This document shows positions 25,556 through 32,793 of a stretch of 64,000 nt of DNA, in pieces. Under the pieces are notes generated by a model, which ran no database searches, was not told where the DNA came from, and worked only from the letters and a program-made list of their open reading frames with translations. Each line of letters opens with the position of its first letter. Within the stretch, counting starts at the first letter, position 1. The stretch lies in NCBI GenBank assembly GCA_017794825.1, contig CP051237.1, forward strand, positions 62,001 to 126,000, read 5' to 3'. This stretch comes from Pararhizobium sp. Lineage in GTDB: Bacteria; Pseudomonadota; Alphaproteobacteria; Rhizobiales; Rhizobiaceae. The position numbers and the translations under genes were made by a program.

Positions 25556-26323
25556 TTACATTCCCGCCGAGAATCCTTCGTCGGCAAGCACACATGACCC
25601 GTGCATGGCGCGGCTGTCCTCAGACACGAGGAAGCGAGCGACATTGGCCATTTCATCGACGGTCGAATAGGTGTGACCGCTTGGCGTACGGGCCGCCATT
25701 ACATCCAGAAACGGCTTCAGCTCCGGATTGGTGCGGATATCCTCGTTCATCGGGCTGGCCGTGTTGCCCGGCGCCACGCAGTTGACGTTGATTCCGCTCG
25801 GCGCCAGCTCGTTGGCGAGAGCACGGGTCATCATGATGATTGCCGACTTTGTGGCGCAGTAGAGCGCGTAGCCTCCCAAACCCATGACGCCGGCTACGGA
25901 CGCGAAGTTCACGATCTTGCCGCTGCCGTTTTCCTTCATCGCCGGAACGACGGCGCTGATCATGTTCCAGGTGCCCTTCATGTTGATATCGATCATCCGA
26001 TCGGCCTCACTCGGGTCGGTTTCTCCGGCCGGCGTGGGATAGAAAACGCCGGCGCAATTGACGAGGATGTCGATATCACCGAGATCGGCGTTTATCTTGG
26101 CTACAAGCCGACTAGCCGCTTCGGGGTCGCGGACGTCGCACACATAGCCCCGTGCGACACCGCCGCTGCCGGAAATCGCCGTTACGACAGCATCTGCCTT
26201 GGCCTGGTTACTCGAAGCGACAACCGCCACCTTTGCGCCGTTCTGCGCCAACTGTCTTGCGACGGCCTCTCCGATTCCCTGGGAGCCGCCAGTTACGAGG
26301 GCTGTCTTGTCAGCGAACTGCAT
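25556..26323 (-). CDS. SDR family NAD(P)-dependent oxidoreductase
   Basis: This 255-residue classical SDR has the canonical TGGSQGIG cofactor loop at residues 11-18, NCAG at about 90, and the YxxxK catalytic pair in YALYCATKS. Its start overlaps the end of the GntR gene by 14 nt, so the two are co-transcribed. It is the first enzyme of the second operon. The oxidised hydroxyl substrate is unknown; the neighbouring TRAP importer and amino acid dehydrogenase suggest a hydroxy acid or hydroxy amino acid. Confidence 0.92.
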   Translation of the reverse strand: MQFADKTALVTGGSQGIGEAVARQLAQNGAKVAVVASSNQAKADAVVTAISGSGGVARGYVCDVRDPEAASRLVAKINADLGDIDILVNCAGVFYPTPAGETDPSEADRMIDINMKGTWNMISAVVPAMKENGSGKIVNFASVAGVMGLGGYALYCATKSAIIMMTRALANELAPSGINVNCVAPGNTASPMNEDIRTNPELKPFLDVMAARTPSGHTYSTVDEMANVARFLVSEDSRAMHGSCVLADEGFSAGM

Positions 26324-27059
26324 CTTTCAACTCCGTTTTCTTGCCTTCGACATCCGTGTCGAACAGAACGTTTTGCCTGTACCATTGAGCCGCCGTGAGA
26401 ATGTCGTCCATCATCGCCTTCCGCGAGACTTCAGCATCTCTCGCATCCAGGGCAACGATCAATTCGAAATGGTGACCGAAACCGACCGTGGGGAGCGCGT
26501 TCGGCGCGTTGGAAAGCGCATGGAGAAGCGCCGCCAGATAGGGTCCGCTTTGCTGCCAGAGATTTTCGATCACCGACAGCAGAACGTCGGAATCCGCAGC
26601 GCTGTAAATGGCAAAGTGGAATTCCCGGTTGGTACTGATGACCCCGGGTACGTCGCCCTCGCGGATCGCCACGCCCATGCGGTCGTTGATCGAGCGGATC
26701 GCCGCGAAATTCCGGTCGGAGATACGCTCAGCCGCCCTGAAGGCGGCGTAGCCCTCGACATTGGCCCGGACATCGGCCAGTTCGTCGAAACGGGCCTGGC
26801 TCATCGGAGGCACGCGCATTGTTCGATTGGGGAGCATTTCCAGGCTGCGGTCCTGGACTAACCTCCGTACGGCCTCTCGCACAGGCATTGGGCTTGTGCC
26901 GAGCAACTCGGCGAGCCCCCGAATGGTCACCGTTTCTCCCGAGGCGAATTTTCCGGAACTGATTGCCGTGCGAAGCTGGAGATATACCTTCTCGTGGAGA
27001 GAGTGAGGCTCCACCTCGTCCACTCTTTCATCGTCATTGGTATTGGCGAGATTCGCCAT
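26310..27059 (-). CDS. GntR family transcriptional regulator, FCD (FadR-like) subfamily, second copy
   Basis: This 249-residue regulator has a winged helix-turn-helix at about residues 30-95 (LAELLGTSPMPVREAVRRLVQDRSL) and an FCD domain. It heads the second minus-strand operon and is divergent from gst-ridA. The intergenic region holds a perfect 12-nt-arm inverted repeat and two copies of a TTTGTGATCACAAA palindrome. The start at MANLANTN was chosen because the earlier in-frame Met codons fall in or beside the operators. It is a paralogue-type relative of the GntR at 20.2 kb, with which it appears to share an operator core. Confidence 0.92.
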   Translation of the reverse strand: MANLANTNDDERVDEVEPHSLHEKVYLQLRTAISSGKFASGETVTIRGLAELLGTSPMPVREAVRRLVQDRSLEMLPNRTMRVPPMSQARFDELADVRANVEGYAAFRAAERISDRNFAAIRSINDRMGVAIREGDVPGVISTNREFHFAIYSAADSDVLLSVIENLWQQSGPYLAALLHALSNAPNALPTVGFGHHFELIVALDARDAEVSRKAMMDDILTAAQWYRQNVLFDTDVEGKKTELKDAVR

Positions 27060-27104
27060 GGTTCGATGCTCTTTTCCGGTTCCTTCTACAGGCACCATGA
27101 CAGC

Positions 27105-27118
27105 TTTGTGATCACAAA
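27105..27118. promoter_or_regulatory. TTTGTGATCACAAA palindrome (copy 1)
   Basis: This is a perfect 14-bp palindrome, 45 nt upstream of the GntR start codon. A second copy (16-bp perfect) lies at 27255-27270 next to the gst start. Unlike a CRP site it has no 6-nt spacer between TGTGA and TCACA, so it is more likely a GntR-type operator. Confidence 0.6.
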
Positions 27119-27147
27119 TCAATATTCTGATATGCCAGAATATTGAT
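27118..27147. promoter_or_regulatory. Inverted repeat ATCAATATTCTG-N6-CAGAATATTGAT
   Basis: Two perfect 12-nt arms (27118-27129 and 27136-27147) are separated by ATATGC. The inner core TCTGATATGCCAGA (27126-27139) matches the TCTGATATTTCAGA core in front of the other GntR gene. It directly follows palindrome copy 1. A role as operator for one or both GntR proteins is inferred. Confidence 0.7.
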
Positions 27148-27254
27148 TAGATAGCTTTTCGATGGTACGTATTTGTACCATACTTTCATTAATTTGCTGT
27201 TTTTAGACAATTATTACAAAGAAAACAAATTCCTTCTTTTGATGAAGCAAACCA

Positions 27255-27270
27255 ATTTGTGATCACAAAT
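27255..27270. promoter_or_regulatory. ATTTGTGATCACAAAT palindrome (copy 2)
   Basis: This is a perfect 16-bp palindrome ending 25 nt before the gst start codon, where it would cover the promoter start region or the 5' leader. It repeats copy 1 on the other side of the divergent promoter region, so one regulator probably controls both directions. Confidence 0.6.
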
Positions 27271-27295
27271 GAGATCGCTGGAACGGAGAAACGCG

Positions 27296-28069
27296 ATGAT
27301 CGAGCTGTTTCACAACCATGCATCCACCTGCAGCCAGAAAGTGCGGATCTGCCTCGCGGAGAAAAAATTGCAATATGTCAGCCGGCATGTGAACCTTGCG
27401 ACTTTCGAGCATTTGACGGATGCGTATCTGCAGATCAATCCGAACGGCGTTGTCCCGGCGTTGCGCCACGATGGCGAGACGGTGATCGAATCGACTGTCA
27501 TCTGCGAATATCTGAACGAAGTGTTCCCCGACAATCCGCTGTCGCCGCCAACCGCGCTGGGGCGCGCGCATATGAGGGCGTGGCTCAGATATATCGACGA
27601 GGTGCCCTCAATGGCGGTGCGTGTTCCGACATTCCAGAACCTAGTTCTGCCTTCATACCAGAAGCTATCCAGGCAGGAGTTCGAATCGCTAGCCGACAGC
27701 ATGCCAGTGAGGAAGCAATTCATCATGCGCATGGGGCAAGACGGCTTTTCGTCAGACGACTATCAAACCTCGATCGAGCAACTGGAACGCAGCCTTGTCC
27801 GCATGGAAAAGGCGCTTGAGGGTTCGCGCTGGATCGTCGGCGATCAGTACACGATCGCCGATATTTGCATCGCTCCCGTTCTGCACCGAATGGCGGAAAT
27901 GGGCATGGCCGCCATGTGGCTTGCCGATCTTCCCGGCGTCACCGCCTGGTATGAACGGATCGCGAACCGCGCCTCGTTTGAGGAGGCCTTCTACCCTGAA
28001 GCAAGACTGAGTCACTATTTCCCGCAGCTAAAGGATCTGGAGATCATCACAGGAGGAGCCGGCGGATGA
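27296..28069 (+). CDS. Glutathione S-transferase family protein
   Basis: This 257-residue cytoplasmic protein has an N-terminal thioredoxin-like GST domain (about residues 1-80) with an STCSQKVR active-site turn, a cis-Pro region (NGVVPAL), the ESTVICEYL glutathione-binding stretch, and a C-terminal helical domain. The STCSQK turn (Ser/Cys near residue 12) resembles zeta or tau-like GSTs, which include isomerases such as maleylacetoacetate isomerase. The start was set at MIELFHNH, with GGAG upstream; an earlier in-frame ATG lies inside the palindrome. The gene is coupled to ridA by an ATGA overlap and diverges from the second operon. Confidence 0.9.
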   Translation: MIELFHNHASTCSQKVRICLAEKKLQYVSRHVNLATFEHLTDAYLQINPNGVVPALRHDGETVIESTVICEYLNEVFPDNPLSPPTALGRAHMRAWLRYIDEVPSMAVRVPTFQNLVLPSYQKLSRQEFESLADSMPVRKQFIMRMGQDGFSSDDYQTSIEQLERSLVRMEKALEGSRWIVGDQYTIADICIAPVLHRMAEMGMAAMWLADLPGVTAWYERIANRASFEEAFYPEARLSHYFPQLKDLEIITGGAGG

Positions 28070-28476
28070 CCAAAAAGACCTACAGCTCGAACGCCGAAAT
28101 TTATTCGACGCCGGACGGTAAAACGATATTCGAGAAGTTCCAGTACTCCTCGGCAGTGGTCGCGAACGGCCTTGTATTCGTGGCGGGACAAATCGGCCTC
28201 GATCCCGACGGATCCATACCGTCGAAGCCCGAACGCCAGTTCCAAAACGCCTTCGAACGACTGAAACTGATACTGGAAGAAACCGGAAGTACAATGGACG
28301 ACCTGGTCGAACTGGTCTCATACCATGTCGGGAGCGACATGTTTCTTGAGGTATTCACCAAGGTCAAGGAACGTTATGTCCCATCGCCTTTTCCGACCTG
28401 GACGATCCTCGGCGTCTCCGCCCTTGCAAGACCCGGCCTGATCATCGAGATAAAAGCCGTCGCGATTGCAAATTAA
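28066..28476 (+). CDS. RidA family protein
   Basis: This 136-residue protein belongs to the RidA/YjgF/YER057c family of imine/enamine deaminases, which drain reactive intermediates released by PLP enzymes and some ring-opening pathways. The family's VFVAGQIGLDPDG strand and the C-terminal RPGLIIEIKAVAIA are present. The glutamate near the end (IEIKAVA) sits where members have the conserved ligand-binding Glu; an Arg of the canonical pocket is visible as ALARPGL. It overlaps gst by 4 nt. A second RidA is encoded at 44.9 kb. Confidence 0.92.
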   Translation: MTKKTYSSNAEIYSTPDGKTIFEKFQYSSAVVANGLVFVAGQIGLDPDGSIPSKPERQFQNAFERLKLILEETGSTMDDLVELVSYHVGSDMFLEVFTKVKERYVPSPFPTWTILGVSALARPGLIIEIKAVAIAN

Positions 28477-28537
28477 GCCTCGGCTCTGACGTCGTTGCTA
28501 TGTGTCCCGTCCTATTGGCGTGGTTCATTCTGTCTGC

Positions 28538-29506
28538 TCATTCCGTGCCGTATATCTCATTCTCGTCATGTCTTCCAAACTTGAAAAAAACGACGTCGCG
28601 GACGATTGCGTCAAAAGCTTCGCGCGCGCGTTGTACGGTCGAGCGAGATCTCAGAAAACTGTGTGTGAGTCGCGTTTCCTCGCGGCATTGAGCCTGGCCG
28701 CCCGCTATCCTGATCCGCTCGACATAGAGCTTTCCGTCGTCGGCCAAGGGGTCGCACTGCGCGGTGACGACCCGGGTCGGAGGCAATCCCGAGAAGCTCC
28801 AGTCGTCAAGTGGGTAGAACGTCGGGTCGCCCGATGGCGGGTGTCCGCCCGCGCGGAGTTTGGCATACACAGCGACGTCTTTCGCCGCCAAGAGCGGCGC
28901 CTCCGCGTGCTCCGTATAAGATCCTCCATCTCCCGGGGCGCCGAGAGCCGGATAGATCAGCACCATGCCCGAGACAGGCGATACGCCGTGGCGTACCCGC
29001 GCGACTGCGGCGGCGAGACTGCCCCCGGCGCTTTCTCCGGCGAGAATGATCCGCATTTCCTGCGCCGCCAGCCAATCAAACGCGGCAACCGCATCATCGA
29101 AGGCTGCCGGATGCACATGTTCGGGTGCAAGCCGGTAGTCGACAGAAACAACCTCTATACGCGCTGCGGAACATATATTGGCGCAAATATCGTCATGGCT
29201 GTCGAGATCACCAAACACAAAACCGCCGCCGTGGAAGTAAAGCATCGTCACATCGTTCGCCACTCCGGAACACGAATAACGCCTGACAGGAATGTCGCGA
29301 CCGGACGCCTGCAGCATGATGTCGGCCGTTGAGACATCGACAGGCCGACCCATTTGAAAATGCCGGCACATTTCATTATAGACGCCGCGCTGTTCCTCAA
29401 CCGACCGTTCCGCAAGCTCGGGCGGAAAGCACTCGACCACCCTGTCGATATAGGCCCAGGTTTCCGGATCCAGCATGGTCGCGTACTTGCCGCGCGGGTT
29501 CGTCAT
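28538..29506 (-). CDS. Alpha/beta hydrolase (hormone-sensitive lipase-like esterase)
   Basis: This 322-residue esterase has the HSL-family oxyanion motif HGGG at residues 92-95 and the nucleophile elbow GESAG with S159. An Asp in QCDPLADDG and a His in RLTHSF complete the triad. Such enzymes cleave short-chain esters or activated amides. The start at MTNPRGK is preceded by AGGAG; the open frame continues upstream into the GlxA gene region without a ribosome site. It lies downstream of, and in the same direction as, the GlxA regulator gene and converges with ridA. Confidence 0.9.
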   Translation of the reverse strand: MTNPRGKYATMLDPETWAYIDRVVECFPPELAERSVEEQRGVYNEMCRHFQMGRPVDVSTADIMLQASGRDIPVRRYSCSGVANDVTMLYFHGGGFVFGDLDSHDDICANICSAARIEVVSVDYRLAPEHVHPAAFDDAVAAFDWLAAQEMRIILAGESAGGSLAAAVARVRHGVSPVSGMVLIYPALGAPGDGGSYTEHAEAPLLAAKDVAVYAKLRAGGHPPSGDPTFYPLDDWSFSGLPPTRVVTAQCDPLADDGKLYVERIRIAGGQAQCREETRLTHSFLRSRSTVQRAREAFDAIVRDVVFFKFGRHDENEIYGTE

Positions 29507-29630
29507 CTGTCCGCATCTCCTCATGAGGCGAAAGCGTTTGATACGCCCTGACGCCAAAAATATAGAGGCGGGCGAAGCCGGACAATTCGGAATTCCGCGC
29601 ACCCTGTGCGGTTTGCAGGAAAGCGCGCTT

Positions 29631-30593
29631 TCAGAAGCGGCGGGCTTTGTGCGGCGCATGGCCGTGAACTTCGCGGAAGGCTCGCGAAAAGCTCGAGGCA
29701 TTCTGATAGCCGCACGCCAGAGCGGCTTCTCTAATGCTGACGGAGGAATGCGCAAGCAGATCGGCTGCGCGTCTCAAACGTACCCGCCTGTAATAGGCGT
29801 TGGGAGAGATGCCGACCGCGGCACGGAAAGACCGTTCGAGACGGTCGGACGAAGTCCTCAGTTGAGCTGCGAGTTTCGGAATGGAAATGTGTTCCTCGAC
29901 CGTGTCCTCCATGATCGCGATAGCAGAGAGCACCAGTTCGTCGCGCACGCCCGTGCGTAGTCGGACGGGCATCAACCTGCGGTCCACACTGGAGCGCAAC
30001 GGGCTGTGGACAAACCACTCGGCAACATCCGCGGCAAGCTTCTTGCCAAAATCCCGGCCGATGATCTCCAGCATCATGTCCAGACTGCCGACACCGCCCG
30101 CCGATGTGAAGCGGTTGCGGTCGATCACATAAAGATCCCGCCGCAGGTCGATGAGAGGAAAACTCTCGTTGAATGATGGCTGGCTGGTCCAGTGAAGCGT
30201 ACATGCATGACCGTCAAGAAAGCCATTGCGCGCCAGGAAAAAAGCGGCGTCCGCAACTGCGCCGACCGCTGCACCCGCACGGATACTTCTGCGTATCCAG
30301 CGGACCACGTCCCGGGCCTGTACGAGTTCCGCATCACCACCGGAACACACAACGATTCTGTCGGCAACGGGATCGTCCGTCGTGACATGGTCGGGTTGAA
30401 CCGCGATTCCGTTGGAGGCGCGGACCGAACCCGGTTCCGAAGCCACTACGATCCAGCGATACAGTTCCAGTTGCGACAGGTTGTTGGCTGCGCGCAGCGG
30501 CTCGATCAGCGCGCTAAAGGCCATCATGGGAAAACCCGAAAACGGGACCACCGCATAAACAATCGCATCATCGGACTTTTTTGGACCGGTCAT
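29631..30593 (-). CDS. GlxA family transcriptional regulator (DJ-1/PfpI domain plus AraC HTH)
   Basis: This 320-residue protein has an N-terminal class I glutamine amidotransferase-like (DJ-1/PfpI) sensor domain of about 185 residues and a C-terminal AraC helix-turn-helix (LAAQLRTSSDRLERSFRAAV, GYQNASSFSRAFREVHG). The elbow where DJ-1 proteins carry a reactive Cys reads GAVADAAFF, without Cys, so it is a sensor rather than an enzyme. Regulators of this group often control amine and quaternary-amine catabolism (CdhR, GbdR are examples). It diverges from the DddP-like/cysteine hydrolase/ABC operon and probably controls it through the palindrome at 30671-30686. Confidence 0.92.
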   Translation of the reverse strand: MTGPKKSDDAIVYAVVPFSGFPMMAFSALIEPLRAANNLSQLELYRWIVVASEPGSVRASNGIAVQPDHVTTDDPVADRIVVCSGGDAELVQARDVVRWIRRSIRAGAAVGAVADAAFFLARNGFLDGHACTLHWTSQPSFNESFPLIDLRRDLYVIDRNRFTSAGGVGSLDMMLEIIGRDFGKKLAADVAEWFVHSPLRSSVDRRLMPVRLRTGVRDELVLSAIAIMEDTVEEHISIPKLAAQLRTSSDRLERSFRAAVGISPNAYYRRVRLRRAADLLAHSSVSIREAALACGYQNASSFSRAFREVHGHAPHKARRF

Positions 30594-30670
30594 GGACGTA
30601 TGCTCCTGTAGCGGAAAAGCTCACGCCGCCATGCGGCAGAACAGCCTGGATATGCAAAAAAGCACATAAT

Positions 30671-30686
30671 TTGCGGATTTCCGCAA
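30671..30686. promoter_or_regulatory. Palindrome TTGCGGATTTCCGCAA
   Basis: The arms TTGCGGA and TCCGCAA are perfect 7-nt complements around TT. The site lies midway between the GlxA gene and the divergent M24 gene. A degenerate second copy (TTCCGCAC-TTTTTGCGAC) follows at about 30692-30709. It is the obvious operator candidate for GlxA. Confidence 0.6.
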
Positions 30687-30751
30687 GCCTATTCCGCACT
30701 TTTTGCGACAGCATGGATATTACCAGAGGGCTCACCGAAAGCGGCAAGTTC

Positions 30752-32059
30752 ATGTCCATCGTTGTTTTTGATCCCGACAATACAGCCGATGTCGACTGGC
30801 GGGATCGGATGCGCCATCCGGCCGCGGGCGACGAAATCGCCGGGATGTGGCTGTCGGACACCGAGCCGAGTTCCATCGACGTCGTCAAGCTCAGAGCCGA
30901 GCGGCTGGCCAAGCTGCGCAAATGGATGGCGGCGGAGAACTTCGGCGGCGTCCTGCTCTATGATCCGTACAACCAGCGCTACGCCACCGGCACGCGCAAC
31001 ATGTTCGGCTATTTCCTGCGGAATTCGACGCGCTACTTTTTCGTTCCCGTCGAAGGCCCTGTGATCCTGTTCGACTATCCGCAGAGCTATCACGTTTCGG
31101 CGGGAGTCGACACGGTCGACGAGGTTCGCCCCTCGAAGCTTGTCTGGTCTTCGGTCTCGGGGCGGGACGACGAAACCGCGCGGCCATTTGCGCGCGAAGT
31201 CGCCGACTGCCTGAGGAGGCATGGTCAAGACTCCATGAAGCTCGGAATGGACCGCGCGTCGCATCTGCAGGTGCTGGCGCTGGAGGCGGAAGGCGTGACG
31301 GCGCTCGATGTCGCGGGCGACATCCTGACCAAGGTGCGCGCCGTCAAGACCGAAGAGGAAATCAAGTGCCTGAAAGTCTCAATGGCTGGCGCCGAAGCGG
31401 CTGTGGCGGCGGTGCGGGACGCGATCAAGCCGGGCGTCAGCGAAAACGAACTCTTCGCCGTGATGTATCACGAAGTGATCCGGCAAGGCGGAGAGTTTAT
31501 CGAAACCCGCCTTCTGACATCCGGCCAGCGAACCAACCCCTGGTTTTCCGAAGCCTCCGGCCGCAAGATCAGGCCGGGCGAACTCGTCGCGCTCGACACC
31601 GACACGATTGGCTGTTTCGGGTATTTCTCTGATTTCTCGCGCACTTTCCGCTGCGGCCCCGGAAAGCCCACCAAGGAGCAGAAGACCCTGTACCGCATGG
31701 CCTGGGAACAGGTGCAGCACAACATGTCGATCCTGAAGCCAGGAATGGCGTTTCGCGAAGTGGCCGAAAAGGCCTGGAAGATCCCCGAGAGATATATCGA
31801 TCAACGCTACACCTCGGTCATGCATGGGGTGGGGATGCATGGAGAAACCCCGTTCATCGCCCACATGGTGGATTACGAGACATACGGCCGCGAAGGCATC
31901 ATCGAACCGGGCATGTGTCTGTCGGTGGAAAGCTACATAGGTGAAAAGGGCGGCGCAGAGGGCGTGAAGCTCGAGGATGAGGTTGTCATCACCGAAACCG
32001 GCATCGATCTGCTGAGCCGCTTCCCCTACGAGGACGAGTTCCTCGACGGTGCGCTATGA
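30752..32059 (+). CDS. M24 family metallohydrolase, DddP-like (DMSP lyase homologue lacking the catalytic Asp)
   Basis: This 435-residue pita-bread protein resembles DddP, the M24-type DMSP lyase, more than aminopeptidase P: GGEFIETRLLTSGQRTNPWF and the LEPGM/VE/KLED blocks align with it from memory. Candidate metal ligands D282, D284, D294, H358, E393 and E408 match DddP D295, D297, D307, H371, E406 and E421 with a constant offset of 13. The DddP catalytic base D377 corresponds to G364 (MHGVGMHGET), so DMSP cleavage is doubtful. The presence of all metal ligands also argues against creatinase, which uses no metal. The start is uncertain: an in-frame ATG at 30713 would add 13 residues; neither has a strong ribosome site. 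It overlaps the cysteine hydrolase gene by 4 nt. Confidence 0.85.
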   Translation: MSIVVFDPDNTADVDWRDRMRHPAAGDEIAGMWLSDTEPSSIDVVKLRAERLAKLRKWMAAENFGGVLLYDPYNQRYATGTRNMFGYFLRNSTRYFFVPVEGPVILFDYPQSYHVSAGVDTVDEVRPSKLVWSSVSGRDDETARPFAREVADCLRRHGQDSMKLGMDRASHLQVLALEAEGVTALDVAGDILTKVRAVKTEEEIKCLKVSMAGAEAAVAAVRDAIKPGVSENELFAVMYHEVIRQGGEFIETRLLTSGQRTNPWFSEASGRKIRPGELVALDTDTIGCFGYFSDFSRTFRCGPGKPTKEQKTLYRMAWEQVQHNMSILKPGMAFREVAEKAWKIPERYIDQRYTSVMHGVGMHGETPFIAHMVDYETYGREGIIEPGMCLSVESYIGEKGGAEGVKLEDEVVITETGIDLLSRFPYEDEFLDGAL

Positions 32060-32739
32060 GGCAGCTGTTGTCGTTGCCCCAAGGAGGCGTCGCGCTCGTT
32101 TTGGTCGACCTCCAGGAAGAGCATCGGCGCGACCAGCGCTACCTGGTCGAAGGCTACGAGGATGTGTTGAAGAATGCGGCGCGCCTCCTGGCCGCGGCGC
32201 GGCAATCGGCGGCGAGCGTTCTGCACGCGATGTATGTCCGGAATTTCGCACGCACCCCGCCTCGGCCGCACGAACCCCGCACCGAAGATGACGGACCCGT
32301 CTTCTCCGATCCTGCCGGCGACTGGACCGCGATCTGCGCCGAGGTCGCCCCCCTTGAAGGAGAAACGGTGTTCGAAAAGGACGACGCCTCTGCCTTCTCT
32401 GCGTCCGGCTTCAGCGAAGCGGTGAAACGTATCTCTCCCGAATGGTTTGTCGTCGCCGGTGTCTGGAGCGAAGCGTGCATCGCCGCGACGGTCCGCGACG
32501 CCATGGTCGCTGGATCGCGCGTGCTCATCGTCAAGGACGCCTGCGGGTCGGGCACCAGAACAATGCACGAGACCGCAATTCTCAACCTCGCAAACCGCCT
32601 CTACGGCGGTGGGATCGCCGATACGGCGCGGTGCGAACGGCTCTTCGCCGGAACCCCGGCCGAAGTCTGGCAGGTGAAAGGCTCTGTACCGATCCGGTTC
32701 ACAGCGCAATCGGTACAGGAGGACTTCGACGCGCTGTGA
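32056..32739 (+). CDS. Cysteine hydrolase (isochorismatase superfamily)
   Basis: This 227-residue enzyme has the D-K-C triad of amidase-type members: D18 (LVLVDLQ), K108 (VFEKDD) and C141 (VWSEACIAATVRDA). Known relatives hydrolyse N-carbamoylsarcosine, nicotinamide, ureidoacrylate or biuret. Translation is coupled to the M24 gene by an ATGA overlap, and a dipeptide-type ABC importer follows after 54 nt. Together these suggest a two-step hydrolysis of an imported amide or carbamoyl compound, which is inference. Confidence 0.9.
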   Translation: MRQLLSLPQGGVALVLVDLQEEHRRDQRYLVEGYEDVLKNAARLLAAARQSAASVLHAMYVRNFARTPPRPHEPRTEDDGPVFSDPAGDWTAICAEVAPLEGETVFEKDDASAFSASGFSEAVKRISPEWFVVAGVWSEACIAATVRDAMVAGSRVLIVKDACGSGTRTMHETAILNLANRLYGGGIADTARCERLFAGTPAEVWQVKGSVPIRFTAQSVQEDFDAL

Positions 32740-32793
32740 GAACGATGTGACCCAAGAAACGGCTGGAGAAGCCGACAGTAGGAGAACGGAACA

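Noticed and set aside
27105..27270. CRP/FNR binding sites
   Set aside because: The half-sites TGTGA and TCACA are joined without the 6-nt spacer such proteins need.
30752..32059. Creatinase (creatine amidinohydrolase) or true DMSP lyase call for the M24 protein
   Set aside because: Creatinase lacks the metal ligands that are all present here, and the DddP catalytic Asp is replaced by Gly.
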